In this document: one piece after another, positions 57,367 to 64,000 of the stretch | Numbering within the stretch: the stretch's first letter is position 1 | Layout of the letters: every line of letters begins with the position of its first letter | From: Nakamurella deserti | Lineage (GTDB): Bacteria > Actinomycetota > Actinomycetes > Mycobacteriales > Nakamurellaceae | Assembly (NCBI RefSeq): GCF_003260015.1 | Contig: NZ_QCXS01000004.1 | Location: 186,001 to 250,000, forward strand | Length of the DNA stretch: 64,000 bases | Direction: 5' to 3' | Made by a program: the position numbers and the translations under genes | The notes under the pieces: model-generated | Seen by the model: the letters and a program-made list of their open reading frames with translations, nothing else | Told to the model about the DNA's origin: nothing | Database searches by the model: none

Positions 57367-57564
57367 TCAGGCCGTCGGACGACGCGCTGCGACCACCGCC
57401 CGGGCGGCGTTGCCGACCGCGACGACCAGGTACACGATCCCGAAGAAGGTGTCCGCACCGTCGTCGCCGCGCGTCAGTTTCACGATGCCCCACAGCGCGA
57501 ACGCCACCGCGAGAAAGGCGTACACCGGCCAGGACGTCCAGAATCCACGCGGTCGGTCAGGCAT
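57367..57564 (-). CDS. Small membrane protein, 65 residues, unknown
   Basis: Two hydrophobic helices (WPVYAFLAVAFALWGIVKLT and FFGIVYLVVAVGNAARAVVA) joined by the polar loop RGDDGADT. The ATG at 57564 overlaps the end of the MerR-type gene by 8 bases, so it is probably translated with it. No family is recognised. It converges on the other small membrane gene with a 49-base gap. Confidence 0.6.
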   Translation of the reverse strand: MPDRPRGFWTSWPVYAFLAVAFALWGIVKLTRGDDGADTFFGIVYLVVAVGNAARAVVAARRPTA

Positions 57565-58399
57565 GCGTCGGACCGTACCCCGGGCCGGGCGCCGTCGGGG
57601 TGACCGGCCAGCCGATCTCGGTGCGCCACCGTTGCGCGTCGGGGGTGTCGCGGGGTCCGACGAGGTAGGTCTCCCGGACCGGCCCGGACGGGTCCAGGCC
57701 GTGATCGAGCGCCCAGCGGGCCAACCGTCCGTAGGTCACGTCGATGTCGGCGTGGTCGCCGTGGTGGACGGTCACCGCCAGCTCTGCCGCCGGCAGCGTC
57801 CGTGCCCGGGTGCGCCCGCCGTTGGGCGGTGGGGTGGCCGGCAGGAACACGGTGACTTCGCCGCGTTCGTCGGTGAACAGCGACGTGCCGATCAGCGCAC
57901 CCGGCGGCCCGTCGGGAGCGCGTCCGGCGGCGGCGAACACCTCGTCGAGTTCGGTCATCGCGGCGGCGTACCAGGTCGGCACGTCCGTCTGGTCGACGAC
58001 ACCGGTGACGGCGAGGACCGGCACGGCCGGCGACACCCGGCGCTCGATCACCGGCGCCACGTCGTCGGGCGCCAGCAGCCGGCGCAGCGTCGCCACCGCG
58101 CTCTGCGTCTGCGCGAGCCGATCCTCGAGGCGGTGCAGGTGTGCGGTGAGCACCTCGTGGCGGCGGCGCTCGTCCACGGTGCCGACCAGGTCGGCGATCT
58201 CCGGCAGCGGCATGTCCAGATCGCGGAGCCGGCGGATCGTCTGGGCCGTCGTGATCTGCGCCGGGTCGTAGTACCGGTAGCCGGTGCGGTCGTCGACGGC
58301 GGCCGGCTGCAGCAGCCCGCCGTCGTGGTAACGCCGCAGCGCCTTGATGGACAGGTGCGTCATCGCCGAGAACTGTCCGATGGTGAGCCACGTGTCCAC
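57557..58399 (-). CDS. MerR-family regulator with GyrI-like effector domain
   Basis: 280 residues from a GTG at 58399. The MerR winged helix is LTIGQFSAMTHLSIKALRRY, HDGGLLQPAAVDDRTGYRYY and QITTAQTIRRLRDLDMPLPE. A long helix (about 80-120) for dimerisation follows. The C-terminal 150 residues are a GyrI-like/BmrR-type pocket (VSPAVPVLAVTGVVDQTDVP, AELAVTVHHGDHADIDVTYG, PVRETYLVGPRDTPDAQRWR), which binds lipophilic or cationic drugs. It is divergent from a SnoaL-like gene with a MerR-type palindrome between. Confidence 0.87.
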   Translation of the reverse strand: MDTWLTIGQFSAMTHLSIKALRRYHDGGLLQPAAVDDRTGYRYYDPAQITTAQTIRRLRDLDMPLPEIADLVGTVDERRRHEVLTAHLHRLEDRLAQTQSAVATLRRLLAPDDVAPVIERRVSPAVPVLAVTGVVDQTDVPTWYAAAMTELDEVFAAAGRAPDGPPGALIGTSLFTDERGEVTVFLPATPPPNGGRTRARTLPAAELAVTVHHGDHADIDVTYGRLARWALDHGLDPSGPVRETYLVGPRDTPDAQRWRTEIGWPVTPTAPGPGYGPTHA

Positions 58400-58415
58400 G
58401 GGGACAGTCTTGACC

Positions 58416-58430
58416 CTCCCCCGGCGGGAG
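58416..58430. promoter_or_regulatory. MerR-type operator-promoter
   Basis: CTCCC-CCGGC-GGGAG forms a palindrome directly after TTGACC (58410-58415) on the plus strand. The layout -35 box, then palindrome in the spacer, is the classic MerR arrangement (compare TipA promoters, TTGACC followed by CTC...GAG). It lies between the regulator start (58399) and the SnoaL-like gene (58448). The -10 box is poor. Confidence 0.55.
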
Positions 58431-58447
58431 ACACCACCGTGGACGGC

Positions 58448-58765
58448 ATGACCTCCCACACCGATTTCGTCGACCGTTACCTCCGACGCGCCGCCGCGGA
58501 CGACGTCGACGCCCACCTCGCGTTGTTCGCCCCCGACGCCGTGGTGCACGACGACGGCCACACCCACGTCGGCCTCGACGCCATCCGCGCCTGGCGCAGC
58601 GCCACCGTCCCCGTCCGGTCCGACGTCCTCGACGTCACCGAGGAGGGCGGGACCACCGCGCGGGTCCGCATCAGTGGCGACTTCCCCGGCAGTCCGGTGG
58701 TGCTGCGCTTCCGCTTCGCCGTCGACCACACCGGCCGCATCACGTCGTTGACCATCGGCGTCTGA
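58448..58765 (+). CDS. SnoaL-like (NTF2-fold) protein
   Basis: 105 residues. It opens with the helix FVDRYLRRAAADDVDAHLAL, then FAPDAVVHDDGHTHVGLDAI, RAWRSATVP and VRISGDFPGSPVVLRFRFAV ending DHTGRITSLTI. This is the usual SnoaL-like fold; the ligand or reaction is unknown. The short leader (the start is 33 bases past the -35 box) would give a near leaderless mRNA. It is probably under the divergent MerR regulator. Confidence 0.8.
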   Translation: MTSHTDFVDRYLRRAAADDVDAHLALFAPDAVVHDDGHTHVGLDAIRAWRSATVPVRSDVLDVTEEGGTTARVRISGDFPGSPVVLRFRFAVDHTGRITSLTIGV

Positions 58766-58804
58766 CCAGGCACCGCTCCGTCGGCGTGGCGTCCGGGGGT
58801 CGGG

Positions 58805-59377
58805 TCAGGGCACCAACGCCCGCGCGACGACCAGCCGCAGCGCCGCCCGACGCCGCTGGTGGTCGACCTCGCTGTCGGCGGCCGAGGCGGTGAAGGTGGC
58901 GCTGACCGGCGACCAGGTCCCGGCGAGCGCGATGACCAGCGAGTACACCTCGTCGGGACGGAGACCGGCCAGGATGGAACCGTCGGCCTGCGCCCGGGCG
59001 ATCGCGGCGAACTTGGGCTCGGACAACTCGTCGTGGCCGACCAGCAGGTCGCCGGTGGGCATCCGCTCGAGGCGGTTCCAGCTCGCCAGCCGGACGAGTT
59101 CCGGCGCCTGGAGGTAGGAGTCGTAGAGGCGGACGGCGTACCCCGGGAGGTCGTCGGCGTCGAACGGCACCGCGTCGACGATGCCGTGCAGCTGGGCGGC
59201 GAACACGGCGTCGAACAGTCCGTCCTTGGAGCCGTACCAGGCGTACATCTGCGCCTTGTTCACCCCGGAGGACGCGGCGATGCGGTCCACCCGGGCGCCG
59301 ACGATGCCGTGCTGGGCGAACTCCACCGCGGCCGCCGCCAAAAGCCGCACCCGACTCGCCGCGCCGTCCCTCGCCAT
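58805..59377 (-). CDS. TetR-family transcription regulator
   Basis: 190 residues. The N-terminal HTH reads RVRLLAAAAVEFAQHGIVGA, RVDRIAASSGVNKAQMYAWY and GSKDGLFDAVFAAQLHGIVD, a textbook TetR head. The ligand part follows a TetR_C pattern with SYLQAPELVRLASWNRLERM and PDEVYSLVIALAGTWSPVSA. The ATG at 59377 is 40 bases from the divergent SDR gene and a palindrome lies in that gap. It likely represses itself and the SDR. Confidence 0.87.
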   Translation of the reverse strand: MARDGAASRVRLLAAAAVEFAQHGIVGARVDRIAASSGVNKAQMYAWYGSKDGLFDAVFAAQLHGIVDAVPFDADDLPGYAVRLYDSYLQAPELVRLASWNRLERMPTGDLLVGHDELSEPKFAAIARAQADGSILAGLRPDEVYSLVIALAGTWSPVSATFTASAADSEVDHQRRRAALRLVVARALVP

Positions 59378-59391
59378 CCCCCTACTCTAGA

Positions 59392-59407
59392 ACAAACTAG
59401 TTGGTTA
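59392..59407. promoter_or_regulatory. TetR operator
   Basis: AACAAACTAGTTGGTT matches its own reverse complement at 14 of 16 positions, centred on ACTAGT. It fills the 40-base gap between the TetR gene and the SDR gene and would overlap both promoters. Confidence 0.65.
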
Positions 59408-59417
59408 CTATGGCCGC

Positions 59418-60380
59418 ATGACACGCATCAGCAGTGACTTCGACAGCGACAGCACCGCCCTGCAGGTCGTCGAGGGCATCGACCTGACCGGACGGCGGGC
59501 GGTCGTGACCGGCGCGTCGTCCGGTATCGGCGTGGAGACCGCTCGGGCCCTGGCCCACGCCGGCGCCCAGGTCACCCTCGCCGTGCGCGACACCGACGCC
59601 GGCGACCGCGTGGCCGCCGACATCGCCGCCACCAGCGGCCGCACCGACATCGCCGTGGCGCCGCTCGATCTCGCGGATCTGACCAGCGTCGACGCGTTCA
59701 CCGCGGCCTGGCGGGGGCCGCTGCACATCCTGGTGAACAACGCCGGGGTGATGGACACCCCGTACGGGCGGACCGCGCAAGGCTTCGAGACCCAGTTCGG
59801 CGTGAACCATCTCGGTCATTTCGCGCTCGCTCTCGGACTGCACGACGCACTGGCCACGGCGGGTGACGCCCGCATCGTGGCGGTGTCCTCGAGCGGTCAC
59901 GCCGCCTCGCCGGTCGTCTTCGACGATCTGTTCTTCGATCGCCGGCCCTACGACGCGGGTCTGGCCTACGGCCAGTCCAAGACGGCCGACGCCCTGTTCG
60001 CCGTCGAGGCCAGCCGCCGGTGGGCCGCCGACGGGATCACCGCGAACTCGCTTGACCCGGGTGGGATCTGGACCCCGCTGCAACGACACTGGAGCGCCGA
60101 GCGACGTGCCGCCGCCGAGGAGCAGGCGCGTGGCGCGGCGGAAGCCGGCCTGTTCCACATGAAGTCGACCGAGCAGGGAGCGGCGACGTCGGTGTTCCTC
60201 GCGACCTCACCGTCGGTCGCCGGCACCGGTGGCCGGTACTTCCAGGACTGCCAGGAGGCCGAGGTGGTGCCGGCGCTGCACGGCCTGACCGGCGTGCTCC
60301 CCCACGCGCTGGACCCGCAGGACGCGCAGCGCCTCTGGGAGGTCAGCGAGCGGTTGATCGCCGCGGCGCGCGCCGCCTGA
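59418..60380 (+). CDS. SDR oxidoreductase (retinol/WW-oxidoreductase-like)
   Basis: 320 residues. RAVVTGASSGIGVETARALA (NADP loop), LHILVNNAGVMDTPYGRTAQ, GFETQFGVNHLGHFALALGL, the Ser in IVAVSSSGHAASPVVFDDLF and AYGQSKTADALFAVEASRRW (Tyr-x-x-x-Lys). The NHLGHF block and the length are those of the retinol-dehydrogenase-like branch. It is a probable target of the adjacent TetR regulator. Substrate unknown. A strong hairpin follows its stop. Confidence 0.88.
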   Translation: MTRISSDFDSDSTALQVVEGIDLTGRRAVVTGASSGIGVETARALAHAGAQVTLAVRDTDAGDRVAADIAATSGRTDIAVAPLDLADLTSVDAFTAAWRGPLHILVNNAGVMDTPYGRTAQGFETQFGVNHLGHFALALGLHDALATAGDARIVAVSSSGHAASPVVFDDLFFDRRPYDAGLAYGQSKTADALFAVEASRRWAADGITANSLDPGGIWTPLQRHWSAERRAAAEEQARGAAEAGLFHMKSTEQGAATSVFLATSPSVAGTGGRYFQDCQEAEVVPALHGLTGVLPHALDPQDAQRLWEVSERLIAAARAA

Positions 60381-60396
60381 AGCACCGATCCGAGCC

Positions 60397-60432
60397 TCAC
60401 CGCTCCGGGCCGGGACATCCCGGTCCGGAGCG
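60397..60432 (+). terminator. Terminator hairpin after the SDR gene
   Basis: ACCGCTCCGGGCCGGG (60397-60412) pairs with CCCGGTCCGGAGCGGT (60417-60432), 16 pairs including one G-U, loop of 4. It starts 17 bases past the stop. The right arm is then repeated (GGTCCGGAGCGGTCCG at 60420 and a near copy at 60435), so an alternative pairing is possible. Confidence 0.7.
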
Positions 60433-60529
60433 GTCCGGGTCCGGAGCGGTCCGCTTCGACCACCGTCGTACCGGGTGGCGACGGTCCCGGCCGACCACCG
60501 GCGTCGGCGTCCGGGGCTAGGGTGATCCG

Positions 60530-61093
60530 GTGCTCGGCTTCGACGAACGGCTGGCTCACCCGCCGCGGCGCGTGCTGGTCGCCGGAGTGTCCGGTTGCGG
60601 CAAATCCACGCTGGCCAGGCGCATCTCGGCCGCGATCGACCGCCCGTACGTCGAACTGGACGCGCTGTTCCACGGTCCGCGGTGGACGCCCCGCGCCCAG
60701 TTCCTCGACGACGTCCGCGCCCTGGCCGCAACCGACAGCTGGGTGACCGAATGGCTGTACCCGGCGGCCAGGCCACTGTTGGCCGCCCGCGCCGATCTGC
60801 TGGTGTGGCTCGACCCCCCGTTCCTGCCGGTGACCCTGCCACGTCTCGTCCGGCGCACGCTGCGACGGCGCCTCCGCCGCGAGACGCTGTGGAACGGCAA
60901 CGTCGAGCCACCGTTGCGCACCGTCGTCACCGATCCCGAACACATCCTCCGCTGGTCCATCGCCACCCGGAACGCCTACCGCGGGTGGGTGCCGGCACTG
61001 GCGTCGACGCGGCCGGAGCTGACCGTCGTCCGGCTCCGCTCCACACGCCAGGTCGAGCACTGGCTGGACACCGCCCTCCCCCGCCTGCCCTGA
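60530..61093 (+). CDS. P-loop nucleotide kinase-like protein (adenylate-kinase/FlaR type)
   Basis: 187 residues from a GTG at 60530. Walker A is VLVAGVSGCGKSTLARRISA. Then YVELDALFHGPRWTPRAQFL, WVTEWLYPAARPLLAARADL, LLVWLDPPFLP (Walker-B-like), RRTLRRRLRRETLWNGNVEP and PEHILRWSIATRNAY. This order is that of the small AAA/P-loop proteins annotated as adenylate kinase or DNA-topology modulation protein FlaR. Their substrate is not established. It stands alone between a terminator and the convergent kinase operon. Confidence 0.82.
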   Translation: MLGFDERLAHPPRRVLVAGVSGCGKSTLARRISAAIDRPYVELDALFHGPRWTPRAQFLDDVRALAATDSWVTEWLYPAARPLLAARADLLVWLDPPFLPVTLPRLVRRTLRRRLRRETLWNGNVEPPLRTVVTDPEHILRWSIATRNAYRGWVPALASTRPELTVVRLRSTRQVEHWLDTALPRLP

Positions 61094-61203
61094 GGCCATG
61101 TGTCCGTCGGGACGACCGGGTCATCGGCGCGCGGCGTCGACGGGTGGATGACCGGCCTACCCGCCCGCACCGGCCCCGGCCGACCGCGGACGGGGCGTCC
61201 GGA

Positions 61204-61509
61204 TCACCAGCCGCCGCGGCCGCCACCGCCGATGACGAGGCAACCTCCGGGCAGGGGCACGAACCGGAGGTCGCTCTCCGCCTCGTACTCCTCCCATTCC
61301 TCCGCGGGGACGGGCTCGCGGTTGACAGCCCGACGCACCGGCTCGGGTACCGGGGCGGGCACGGGCAGGGTGGGCGCCGGTGGGGTCACCCGGGCCCGGA
61401 CCGCGGTGGTCACCGCCGACCGGCGGGTGAGGTCCGCGCCGCAGGCCACGCAGGTCCGGCCGCCGTCGTTCACGGTCTCGCAGACGCCGCAGCGCCAGAG
61501 TGCGCTCAT
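61204..61509 (-). CDS. Small protein with an N-terminal RanBP2-type zinc finger
   Basis: 101 residues. Residues 5-23 read WRCGVCETVNDGGRTCVAC: W-x-C-x2-C-x3-N-x5-C-x2-C, one residue short of the RanBP2 finger consensus, with zinc ligands Cys7, Cys10, Cys20 and Cys23. The middle is Pro/Val-rich and the end is an acidic stretch (EEWEEYEAESD) and a Gly-rich tail. The ATG at 61509 overlaps the kinase stop (ATGA). In TerY-P type modules a kinase often carries a zinc-ribbon; here it would be a separate polypeptide, perhaps a substrate or adaptor of the kinase. Confidence 0.7.
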   Translation of the reverse strand: MSALWRCGVCETVNDGGRTCVACGADLTRRSAVTTAVRARVTPPAPTLPVPAPVPEPVRRAVNREPVPAEEWEEYEAESDLRFVPLPGGCLVIGGGGRGGW

Positions 61510-62630
61510 CCGTCACCTCTCCTGGTCATCCTGCTGACGAGCCTGCCGACGAGGCCACCGGTCGGAGACGATTGACCGCCCGCAGGCGCGGGGTGACCGA
61601 CCGGCCGGGGTCGACCGCCGGCGACCCGGAGACCACGGCCGCGTAGCGCCGAACCCGTTGTCGCGCCGGGGGTGTCGGCCGACCGGGTGGCGGCCAGCGC
61701 CGCCGCCGGCGTCGGCCGTTCGACCGGCCTGCCGGTCGTGGGTGGCGGCGGCGACGCGCCCCGCATCAGGGCGGCGTGCACGTCGGCGATGGACGGCCGG
61801 GCGGCGGGATCGGCGACCATCATGCGCTCGACCAGCTCCACCGCCCACGACGGCGCCCGGGAGGGCTGCAGACGCAACGTGGTCCCGTTGAGCACGGCGA
61901 CCCCGGCAGCGCGATCGACCGGGTCGAACGCCGGCAGCGCGCCGGTGAGGTACTCGGCGTAGATCAGTCCCAGCGCGAACACGTCCGACGCGGTCGTCAG
62001 CGCAGCGCCGTCGGCGTCACCCTGGATGTAGCGGACGAGCTCGGGCGAGTAGTAGTTCATGGTGCCGACGATCTCGTCGGCCGGCGGCGGACTCCCCTGC
62101 ACGTAGGAGTTGTCGAAGTCGATGAGCTTGGTGGTGTGTCCGCGTTCGGTCCGCTTGACGAGGACGTTGCCCGGCTTGAGGTCGCTGTGCACGATCTCGA
62201 GGTCGTGCAGGATCTTCAGGCTGTGGGCGACGGTCTTGAGCAGCACCAACCGGGTCGGGAAGTCCAGCGCCGCCACCTGGGCGACGTCCAGCCCGGCGAC
62301 GTCGATCTTCTCCGTCACCTTGTAGTACTTCGCTCCGTGCCGGAAGAAGTCCAGGGTCGCCACCAGGTTGCCGCCGTACCGGGTCACCGGACCGAGGGCG
62401 GCCATGATGCCCCGGTGGTGTGCCTCGAAGGCCGCACACCGGGAGCGCTTGCGCGCCTTGGTGCGAGGACCGCCCGGGGCGTCGTCGTCGGGATAGGTCG
62501 GGCTCAGGAAGCGCTTCAGGAAGTACTCTCGCCCACCGCGCTCGGCGAAGGTCCACTCGCTGAGGCCGGCCCCGACGACGCGGAACTCCTCGGTCAGCGT
62601 GTAGCCGCCGATGACGTCACCGACGGTCAT
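61506..62630 (-). CDS. Ser/Thr protein kinase, cytoplasmic
   Basis: 374 residues from the ATG at 62630 behind GGAGGAATC, overlapping the phosphatase stop. Kinase motifs: ATP-binding Lys39 in EYFLKRF, catalytic loop HSDLKPGN (148-155), then LIDFDNSY with Asp171 (DFD in place of DFG), and GTMNYYSPELVRYIQGDADG (activation segment). TASDVFALGLIYAEYLTG marks the lower lobe. The tail from 290 is Pro/Gly/Arg-rich with no membrane helix, so unlike PknB-type kinases it is soluble. The N-lobe carries an unusual Lys/Arg-rich insert (about 55-75). With a PP2C phosphatase upstream and a zinc-finger gene downstream it forms a signalling triad. Confidence 0.85.
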   Translation of the reverse strand: MTVGDVIGGYTLTEEFRVVGAGLSEWTFAERGGREYFLKRFLSPTYPDDDAPGGPRTKARKRSRCAAFEAHHRGIMAALGPVTRYGGNLVATLDFFRHGAKYYKVTEKIDVAGLDVAQVAALDFPTRLVLLKTVAHSLKILHDLEIVHSDLKPGNVLVKRTERGHTTKLIDFDNSYVQGSPPPADEIVGTMNYYSPELVRYIQGDADGAALTTASDVFALGLIYAEYLTGALPAFDPVDRAAGVAVLNGTTLRLQPSRAPSWAVELVERMMVADPAARPSIADVHAALMRGASPPPPTTGRPVERPTPAAALAATRSADTPGATTGSALRGRGLRVAGGRPRPVGHPAPAGGQSSPTGGLVGRLVSRMTRRGDG

Positions 62631-64000
62631 GATTCCTCCGCCGGGGCCTCGGACAGGTGACGCTCGTAGTCGCCCCGGTAGGCCGACCACAGCTCGGCGG
62701 ACAACTCGGCGTGCCGGTTGCGCAGGATCTCCAACTCCAGCTCCAGTCGTCGCAGGTCCATCGACGCGGCGTCGAGGGGGCGCACGTGGTCGTTCTCCAC
62801 CGCGTGACCGCGTGCAGCGAACAGGTCGCGCAGCGCGGTGTGGTCGGCGCCGACCGCGACCACCGCGAGGGCGGCGTCGTCGCCGGTCACGGCGGCGATC
62901 TGCCGTTGCACCGCGACCGACCAGTCCTCGACGTCCTCGGAGGTCCGCAGGGTGGTGAGCAGCAGGTGCTCGAAGTGCATCGGTGACGGCAGGTATCCGA
63001 AGGCTCCGTCGGTGGCGGCCACCAGCAGGAAGGGAGCGGTCAGGTCGACCCGCCGGGAGTGCACGACGAACGGCACGTCGGCCGAGATGGCGTTGCTCAG
63101 CACCGAATCGGCACGCAGGTTGGCCATCGCGTCCGAGGGGTCGCGGAGGTCGTCGGGGGTCAGTTGGGCGGCTCCCCGGGCCGGCTCCAGCAGGTAGACG
63201 CGGGAGTCACCCGCCCAGAACAGCTGACCGTCCCACCGGGTCGAGTCCGGTGCGCGGCGCCTGACGACCGCCACGGCCATCGTGGTCGGCAGCGCCCGGA
63301 TCAACCGGGACCGCAGCGCGGACCGGGGTGCGTGCAGCGCGGCGAGGGTCTCCTTCAGGGCTGCGCCGATCGCGGCGTGCAGCTGGTCGGCCACTCCGGG
63401 CCCGTCGAGATCGCCACCACCGGAAACGATGTCGTCCAGAGAGCGGTCGACCACGTCGCGGACGACCCGGGACGCGAGGTACGCGCCGGTCCGGGGGCCG
63501 TCGGGGGTCTCGTAGACGGTGCCGCCGGCGCCGCCCATCCCGTCGAAGACGCCGACGACCACGAGGTCGCGCGCGCGACGCAGCAGGGGGTCCGCGTCCT
63601 CGCCCTGACCGAGGACCCGGTGCAGGTTGAAGCCGAAACCGACGGTGTCGGCCGGCGCGGTGCCGTCGGCGGTGACCGGGAACGCCGGCGCCCGGCCCGT
63701 CCCGGCGACGTCGTCGGTGTGCGCGTCATCGGCGGCACCATCGGGCCGGAGGGCGGATCCGTCGCCGTCGGAGTCCCGCTCCACCACCGAAGCGGTCGCG
63801 GGCGGCTCGTCGGACATCGCGCCGGGATCAGTGGCCGCCGGAGCGGATGCCGCGGGCGCGGAAGCGGCCGTACCGTCGGCGGGGTCCGTCCCTCCAGCGG
63901 CGGCCGTCACCTCGGCGGCAGCCGTCACGTCCGGGGCAGCAATTGCCTCAGGGGCGACGGCCCCTTCTGCAGCAGCCGTCCCTTCAGGGGCGACGGCCCC
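62627..64000 (-). CDS. PP2C-family protein phosphatase, cut by window edge at its N-terminus
   Basis: The frame stays open to the right edge, so at least 457 codons are present and the true start may lie outside; a GTG at 63928 and an ATG at 63817 are inner candidates. Up to about 63650 the protein is a low-complexity Ala/Pro/Gly/Asp linker, at the edge with a repeat EGAVAPE. The phosphatase domain has VVVGVFDGMGGAGG (metal Asp-Gly), QLFWAGDSRVYLLEPARGAA, PFLLVAATDGAFGYL and VTGDDAALAVVAVG (last metal Asp). A helical tail rich in Glu/Arg (ASMDLRRLELELEILRNRHA) ends it, likely a coiled coil. It should reverse the kinase encoded next. The long linker suggests another domain further upstream. 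Confidence 0.82.
   Translation of the reverse strand, partial: GAVAPEGTAAAEGAVAPEAIAAPDVTAAAEVTAAAGGTDPADGTAASAPAASAPAATDPGAMSDEPPATASVVERDSDGDGSALRPDGAADDAHTDDVAGTGRAPAFPVTADGTAPADTVGFGFNLHRVLGQGEDADPLLRRARDLVVVGVFDGMGGAGGTVYETPDGPRTGAYLASRVVRDVVDRSLDDIVSGGGDLDGPGVADQLHAAIGAALKETLAALHAPRSALRSRLIRALPTTMAVAVVRRRAPDSTRWDGQLFWAGDSRVYLLEPARGAAQLTPDDLRDPSDAMANLRADSVLSNAISADVPFVVHSRRVDLTAPFLLVAATDGAFGYLPSPMHFEHLLLTTLRTSEDVEDWSVAVQRQIAAVTGDDAALAVVAVGADHTALRDLFAARGHAVENDHVRPLDAASMDLRRLELELEILRNRHAELSAELWSAYRGDYERHLSEAPAEES

Noticed and set aside
1-64000. tRNA, rRNA, insertion sequences, integrase, phage genes or attachment sites
   Set aside because: None was recognised. No transposase-like motif or terminal inverted repeat with target duplication was seen, and composition is even along the window.

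Overview
The window is very GC-rich (roughly 70% or more by eye) with dense genes, many ATGA/GTGA stop-start overlaps, frequent GTG starts and GGAGG-type ribosome sites. That points to a high-GC actinobacterium. A GAF-ANTAR regulator, a MelC1/MelC2 tyrosinase pair, CsbD and a rhamnose-lactate locus fit a soil actinomycete, perhaps of the Nakamurella or Geodermatophilus kind. The genus is a guess. No rRNA, tRNA, insertion sequence, integrase or CRISPR array was seen. Both window edges cut a gene.

Regions: (1) 1-2160: the start of a secreted carbohydrate-active-like protein, then 1.2 kb of non-coding DNA with nested tandem repeats and a LacI-like operator, then a CsbD gene. (2) 2162-6030: a fused 5-oxoprolinase PxpB-PxpC protein, a GntR regulator, and tyrosinase with its caddie in reversed order. 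(3) 6629-19463: a surface-glycan cluster with an unexpected chorismate mutase, five glycosyltransferases, a TupA-like ATP-grasp protein, a Wzx-type flippase and two paralogous beta-helix proteins. (4) 19572-32388: a LacI regulator, a relic of an SGNH hydrolase, and a complete L-rhamnose locus (DeoR regulator, rhaS-T-P-Q importer, mutarotase, isomerase, aldolase-dehydrogenase fusion, kinase). (5) 32408-36151: a FadR-type regulator divergent from lutABC. The rhamnose pathway ends in L-lactate and LutABC turns L-lactate into pyruvate, so (4) and (5) form one route. (6) 36200-43577: sugar epimerase, HAD phosphatase, HxlR-thioesterase pair facing an SDR, an MFS transporter and a membrane esterase. 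(7) 43623-56312: ANTAR regulator, FMN hydroxy-acid oxidase, PRISE-like reductase, VOC protein, then a five-gene minus-strand operon (hydrolase, Zn-ADH, SDR, acyl-CoA dehydrogenase, APH-type kinase) divergent from a fused E1 alpha-beta dehydrogenase and an acyl-CoA ligase. (8) 56400-61093: rpiA, small membrane proteins and MerR- and TetR-controlled genes. (9) 61204-64000: a PP2C phosphatase, a Ser/Thr kinase and a RanBP2-type zinc-finger protein in one overlapping operon, resembling a TerY-P signalling triad.

The most unusual signals are short peptide ORFs that fill operon gaps and link neighbouring genes by ATGA overlaps (before rhaB, before lutB, before the TupA-like gene). In the rhaB case they are built from a 32-33 bp tandem repeat that carries its own ATG. 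Other points of interest are the kinase-phosphatase-zinc finger module, the kinase/acyl-CoA dehydrogenase operon that could degrade 4-hydroxy acids, and a glycosyltransferase with a degenerate GGDEF-like tail. All functions are read from sequence motifs without database searches.
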